From NCBI RefSeq assembly GCF_003568845.1, contig NZ_CP030126.1, positions 3,207,501-3,271,500 of the forward strand: a DNA stretch of 64,000 bases, read 5' to 3'. Of this stretch, positions 60,494-64,000 are shown one piece after another. The DNA comes from Indioceanicola profundi (GTDB taxonomy: Bacteria > Pseudomonadota > Alphaproteobacteria > Azospirillales > Azospirillaceae). The first letter of the stretch is position 1, and every line of letters starts with the position of its first letter. Both the position numbers and the translations under genes were made by a program. The notes beneath the pieces are model-generated. The model did not search any database. It was not told where the DNA came from and saw only the letters and a program-made list of their open reading frames with translations.

Positions 60494-60610
60494 AAGGATG
60501 GATAGGATGAATGGGATGGCGCGCTGGACCGGCGGAGCCAGTCCTGGATCACCGACCTGCACTGGCAGGTGATGGGGGCTCCGTTATCCTATCCATCCCA
60601 TTCATCCTTT
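60494..60610. repeat. Palindromic repeat, family 3, copy E
   Basis: Long inverted repeat built from GGATGAATGGGATGG units: 60505-60519 pairs exactly with the complement at 60593-60607. Inner dyads are GGAGCC/GGCTCC and CCTGC/GCAGG. Its interior matches that of copy F (61032-61150) in reverse orientation at about 24 of 28 positions, so E and F are one family. Confidence 0.8.
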
Positions 60611-60675
60611 CCCATATCCCGAAACAAGCCTCCCCACAGGAGGGACGGCGTCCAATGGCGCGGATGAGCGATGAA

Positions 60676-60787
60676 TGTCGGCCACGCTACGCGTGACCGA
60701 CCTACGGCTCTGCGGTGTACAAGCCCAGGCGGCAGGCGCTACGGACCAATGTCCGGAGTAGGTCGGTCACGCGTAGCGTGGCCGACA
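60676..60787. repeat. Palindromic repeat, family 2-like, copy C (30-bp perfect arms)
   Basis: Perfect 30-bp arms at 60676-60705 and 60758-60787. The inner end of the left arm reads ACCGACCTAC and the right arm starts GTAGGTCGGT, i.e. the same TAGGTCGG core as copies A and B, here facing inward. The loop is 52 bases. This is the longest perfect dyad in the window. Confidence 0.88.
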
Positions 60788-60824
60788 GGGCTGTCCGCGC
60801 TTCGGCATCGAGGTCCGAGACATC

Positions 60825-60965
60825 ATGAATGATGAAAAAGATGGAAAGGATGAAGATGATGAACCGAGCGCGCCGCAGGCAGTGATGAAGACCGGGCAGG
60901 AGCTGAGGCGGAAGCCGAATAGCCCCACACCATCATTTTCATCCTCTTCATCATTTTCATCTTTC
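60825..60965. repeat. Palindromic repeat, family 3-like, copy G
   Basis: Purine-rich left arm (ATGAAAAAGATGGAAAGGAT and on) pairs with a pyrimidine-rich right arm at 60930-60965 (CATCATTTTCATCCTCTTCA and on). Pairing is good but imperfect because both arms are made of short GATGAA/GGATGA units. The same design as E and F. Confidence 0.7.
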
Positions 60966-61031
60966 TAGATGTCACCGGCCCGGCCATCAGGCGCTGCCCG
61001 CGCCGGCTCCGGCAGACAGTTTGGAATCAGC

Positions 61032-61150
61032 AAGGATGAATGGGATGAATAGGATAAGGGTAAGCATCTCTTCCGCCGGTGCGGGCTGGTGCTGAGGAAT
61101 TGGCTCCGCCGGTTCGGCGCGCCATCCCATTCATCCTATTCATCCTTTCC
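61032..61150. repeat. Palindromic repeat, family 3, copy F
   Basis: GGATGAATAGGAT at 61043-61055 pairs exactly with its complement at 61133-61145; GGATGAATGGGAT at 61034-61046 has a match at 61124-61136. The interior is homologous to copy E in reverse orientation. A short remnant (GGATC...GATCC then CCGACCTACGG at 61261-61291) follows before the NrtR-like gene stop. Confidence 0.8.
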
Positions 61151-61298
61151 AGCACCCCGAACCAAGCCCTGCACAGGAAGAACGGCGTCGAGTGGCCCGG
61201 AGGACAGGCGAAGGCTGTGCTCTGTTCCGACACGGTGGTGCGGAAGGGGCGCGGTGTGCTGGATCGGCGCTGCGCTTGATCCGACCTACGGCACCTGC

Positions 61299-62399
61299 CT
61301 AATCGCTGATCCGCATGGCCGGCAGGCCGACGCCGGCGACGGCCTTCTCCCGTAGCACGCCGCGGCGGAAGCGGTGGAGTTCGGCGGGGCGGCCGCCGGT
61401 GTTGGATTCCTGGGTGCCGGTGGCCTCCACCAGCCCGCCGCTCAGCACCAGACGGCGGAAATTCTGCTTGTGCAGGCGGACGCCGGACAGCGCCTCCACC
61501 GTTCTTTGCAGGCGGAACAGGGTGAACTCGGCGGGCAACAGGTCGAACACCACCGGCCGGTATTTCAGCTTGCCGCGCAGCCGTCCCAGCGCCACGGCCA
61601 GGATGCGGCGGTTGTCCAGCGCCATGGGCGTGCCCAGCAGGCGGGCCACCTCCGGCTGGTCGGTCCAGGCCTCCTCCGCCCACTGGTCGTCCAGCTTGCC
61701 GGCGGGGGCAGGGCTGCGGTCCAGCAGGCCGTGGCGGGCGCGGATGGCGCGGTCGCGCCGGGCCTCCTCCACCAGCCCCGCCCCGTACAGAAGCTCGTAG
61801 CGCTCCAGCACCCGCTCCTCGTCCCACTGCTCATCGGGGGCGAAGGTGACGGAGATTCGGTCCTGGCGCTGGGCCTTCAGCGCCGGATCGCCGGTCAGAC
61901 CGGCCCAGCGTTCCAGCGCCGGGCGGATCACCTCGCCCACCAGCGCCGGCCTGCCGTCGCGCCAATCCTCCCAAGGGAAATAATCGTACCAGTCGTGCCA
62001 TTCGGCAGCGCCCGACCCGCTCAGCGGCGCTTCCCTCACCAGGGCGACATAGCCGGTGGAGACGACGCGGGGGCCGCCCTCCAGCTCGCGCGGGTCGCGG
62101 TAGCGGTCGCCGAAGGTATAGAGCTGCTCCACATAGCGCAGCGGCAGGCCGGTCTGCTCATGCACCCAACGGCGCAGCCCCTGTTCCAGCGTTCGGTCGC
62201 GCTCCGCCGCGAAGGGACCGAAGGGCAGGGCGTCCAGGCTGTCGGCGGGAATGCGGGAGGGTTCGGCCCGCTGTTCCGGGGTAGCCAGGTCGTGGGTCAT
62301 GCGGCGCACGACCAGCACGCGCGGCACCTCCTCCGTCACCGCGACGATCGCGGCCGTCAGGCCCAGCACCATGGCGCTGGACGGGGGCGGGGCGGCCAT
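61299..62399 (-). CDS. NrtR-like NUDIX-domain/winged-helix regulator
   Basis: 366 aa. The N-terminal half is NUDIX-like (VLGLTAAIVAVTEEVPRVLVVRR..., FGPFAAERDRTLEQGLRRWVHEQTGLPLRYVEQLYTFGDRYRDP) with a degenerate Nudix box, as in NrtR-type proteins that have lost hydrolysis. The C-terminal half is the NrtR winged-helix (LRGKLKYRPVVFDLLPAEFTLFRLQRTVEALSGVRLHKQNFRRLVLSGGLVEATG). NrtR proteins sense NAD-derived ADP-ribose. It is divergent from the NAD-dependent glutamate dehydrogenase gene. The start at 62399 is uncertain because of a weak ribosome site. Confidence 0.8.
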   Translation of the reverse strand: MAAPPPSSAMVLGLTAAIVAVTEEVPRVLVVRRMTHDLATPEQRAEPSRIPADSLDALPFGPFAAERDRTLEQGLRRWVHEQTGLPLRYVEQLYTFGDRYRDPRELEGGPRVVSTGYVALVREAPLSGSGAAEWHDWYDYFPWEDWRDGRPALVGEVIRPALERWAGLTGDPALKAQRQDRISVTFAPDEQWDEERVLERYELLYGAGLVEEARRDRAIRARHGLLDRSPAPAGKLDDQWAEEAWTDQPEVARLLGTPMALDNRRILAVALGRLRGKLKYRPVVFDLLPAEFTLFRLQRTVEALSGVRLHKQNFRRLVLSGGLVEATGTQESNTGGRPAELHRFRRGVLREKAVAGVGLPAMRISD

Positions 62400-62684
62400 T
62401 CCGCCGCCCGCCGGTGCCCCTCCCGGAATGCCCGAGTCCGCCGCGCCCAAGCGCACCCTCCCCCTCTGCGAATACCCGGTCTTCGCCGGGCGACAGGAAC
62501 ATGCCGTCCCATCGGCTTTTAAGGCAATGGACTGGCGGACGCAAACCCGCCAACGCACAAGCATTGCGCGGGCATGACAAGGTCAGGCCGCGTTTGCTCC
62601 CAGCCTCGATTCCTGCGACAAAACGGGCCAGCATGATGGTCCGGCGTCCAATGATCGGGCCCAGCATTTCGGGAGAGAATCGCC

Positions 62685-64000
62685 ATGGCGCTCAAGCTCG
62701 AGCAGCGCAAGGTCGAACTGACGGAACAGGTGGTGGACCGGGTGCGTGACCGGCTGTCCCGCGACAAGGTCCCCATGGGGGAGCGGTTCGTCCGCCAGTT
62801 CTACGCCAACGTGCCCCCGGACGACATCCTGCGCTCCAGCGCGGATGAGCTTTATGGCGCCGCCCTGGCGATCTGGCAATTCGGCGCCGTGCGCCAGCCG
62901 GGCGAGGCGCTGGTGCGGGTGCTGAACCCGCGGGTCGATTCGGATGGCTGGCACGCCCCCCATACGGTGGTGGAGATCGTCAATGACGACATGCCGTTCC
63001 TGGTGGATTCCGTTTCCGCCGAGCTGAACCGCCACGGCCTCACCGTGCATCTGGTGATCCACCCGGTGGTGAAGGTGCGCCGCGATGGGGCCGGCCGGCT
63101 GGCGGAGCTTTACAATGGCGATGCTCCGGACGATGCGTTGGCGGAAAGCTACATGCATATCGAGGTCGACCAGCAGACCGGGCCGGAGCAGCTGGAGCGG
63201 CTGCGCAGCGACATCGCCGGCGTGCTGCGCGATGTCCGCGCGGCGGTGCGCGACTTCCAGGCCATGCGCGGGCGCATCGCTCAGACCGTTTCAGAGACCA
63301 AGTCCAATCCGCTGCCCCTGCCGGCGGAGGAGGTGACGGAGGGTCTGTCCTTCCTGCACTGGCTGGACGAGGATCATTTCATCTTCCTGGGCGTGCGCGA
63401 ATACCGCTTCGGCCAGGAGAGCGGCGAGGACACGCTGGATATCCAGCGCGGTCAGGGGCTGGGCATCCTGGCTGATGACGAGGTCAGCGTGTTCGACGGG
63501 CTGCGCAACTTCTCCAGCCTACCGCCGGAGGTGCGCAGCTTCGTGCGCCAGCCGCGCTTCATGATGGTCACCAAGGCCAACAGGATGTCCACCGTGCACC
63601 GGCCGGTGCAGTTGGACGCCGTGATGGTGAAGGTGTTCGACGACCAAGGGGTGGAGATCGGGGAGCGGCTGTTCGTCGGCCTGTTCACCAGCACCGCCTA
63701 TAACCGCTCCGTCCGCGACGTGCCGTTCCTGCGGAACAAGGTGACCGGGGCGTTGCGCCGCGCCGGCTTCGACCCCAAGGGCCATGACGGCAAGGCGCTG
63801 GTCCACATCCTGGAGACCTTCCCCCGGGACGAGCTGTTCCAGATCCCCGAGGAGGAGCTGTTCGAGACCGCCATCGGCGTGCTGCACCTGCAGGAGCGGC
63901 AGCGCGTGGCGCTGTTCGTGCGCAAGGACCCGTTCGAGCGCTTCGTCTCCTGCCTGGTCTATGTGCCGCGCGACCGTTACGACACCGATCTGCGCCGCCG
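62685..64000 (+). CDS. gdhB: NAD-dependent glutamate dehydrogenase (large, 180-kDa type), N-terminal part
   Basis: The reading frame runs off the right edge; 438 codons are present of an enzyme usually near 1,600 aa. GGGAG lies before ATG 62685. Diagnostic segments of the bacterial NAD-GDH family are ERFVRQFYANVPPDDILRSSADELYGAALAIW, MPFLVDSVSAELNRHGLTVHLVIHPVV, FLHWLDEDHFIFLGVREYRF and GLFTSTAYNRSVRDVPFLRNKV. The family oxidises glutamate to 2-oxoglutarate and ammonium, mostly in catabolism. The catalytic domain lies beyond the window. Confidence 0.93.
   Translation, partial: MALKLEQRKVELTEQVVDRVRDRLSRDKVPMGERFVRQFYANVPPDDILRSSADELYGAALAIWQFGAVRQPGEALVRVLNPRVDSDGWHAPHTVVEIVNDDMPFLVDSVSAELNRHGLTVHLVIHPVVKVRRDGAGRLAELYNGDAPDDALAESYMHIEVDQQTGPEQLERLRSDIAGVLRDVRAAVRDFQAMRGRIAQTVSETKSNPLPLPAEEVTEGLSFLHWLDEDHFIFLGVREYRFGQESGEDTLDIQRGQGLGILADDEVSVFDGLRNFSSLPPEVRSFVRQPRFMMVTKANRMSTVHRPVQLDAVMVKVFDDQGVEIGERLFVGLFTSTAYNRSVRDVPFLRNKVTGALRRAGFDPKGHDGKALVHILETFPRDELFQIPEEELFETAIGVLHLQERQRVALFVRKDPFERFVSCLVYVPRDRYDTDLRR

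Larger units (their letters stand above)
60432..61298. other. Gene-free repeat cluster
   Basis: 867 bases between the VOC and NrtR-like genes without a credible coding region. Almost all of it is taken up by five stacked palindromic elements: E, C, G, F and a remnant at 61261-61291. It alternates between family 3 and family 2 elements. Confidence 0.75.

Noticed and set aside
60432-61298. Repeat cluster as a CRISPR array
   Set aside because: The units are palindromes of differing sequence and spacing, not short direct repeats with regular unique spacers, and no cas gene is near.

Overview
The window is high-GC DNA, densely packed, with short operons on both strands and many overlapping start and stop codons. 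Gene content points to an alphaproteobacterium, most likely Rhodospirillales/Azospirillales (Azospirillum, Rhodocista or Niveispirillum relatives). Evidence includes a ChvI/ChvG-type two-component pair near pckA, the very large NAD-dependent glutamate dehydrogenase, an NrtR-like NUDIX/winged-helix protein, EutBC with an APC-type permease, and dispersed hairpin repeats. The family-level guess is inference. No rRNA, tRNA, CRISPR array, prophage, insertion sequence or plasmid gene was seen; this looks like core chromosome.

Layout. 0-8 kb: a truncated S9 peptidase, a class A penicillin-binding protein, ethanolamine ammonia-lyase (eutC, eutB) with its permease, and a disordered hypothetical protein. 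8.3-12.2 kb: glnK, then a ubiH-like flavin monooxygenase, tryptophan 2,3-dioxygenase and heme oxygenase, facing an Lrp/AsnC regulator. 12.3-19 kb: two small proteins (one ACT-like), an acyl-CoA ligase, pckA, a HugZ-like protein, chvI and chvG. 20.8-25.7 kb: a VapBC module, trpB-trpA, an EamA exporter and a divergent LysR regulator. 25.6-31.2 kb: an aspartyl-protease lipoprotein, an FbpB-type permease, a GNAT enzyme, a DUF2283 pair and rlmN. 31.5-40.5 kb: an M14-like peptidase, aroB/aroK, a 46-aa membrane protein, a large exported protein, xerD and a SPOUT methyltransferase. 40.6-50.5 kb: asparaginase, quinone oxidoreductase, amtB, glgC-glgA and a hybrid histidine kinase. 50.3-57.2 kb: a thioesterase, an RlmD/TrmA-type methyltransferase broken by a frameshift, a second toxin-antitoxin pair, ftsK and a dapC-like aminotransferase. 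57.5-64 kb: lolA, a hypothetical protein, a VOC protein, an 870-bp repeat cluster, the NrtR-like regulator and the start of NAD-glutamate dehydrogenase.

How it fits together. Nitrogen handling is a recurring theme: glnK and amtB lie 35 kb apart but carry closely matching sigma-54 promoter-like elements, and ethanolamine lyase, asparaginase and NAD-GDH all release or consume ammonium. Central carbon and envelope control is represented by pckA/chvIG, glgCA, PBP1A, ftsK and lolA.

I did not find a clear new multi-gene defence or biosynthetic system. The most notable non-genic features are families of long palindromic repeats, especially five stacked elements between 60.49 and 61.29 kb. Other points of interest are the paired sigma-54 promoters, a perfect palindromic operator at vapBC, the antisense overlap of the heme oxygenase and lrp genes, and the frameshifted rRNA methyltransferase.
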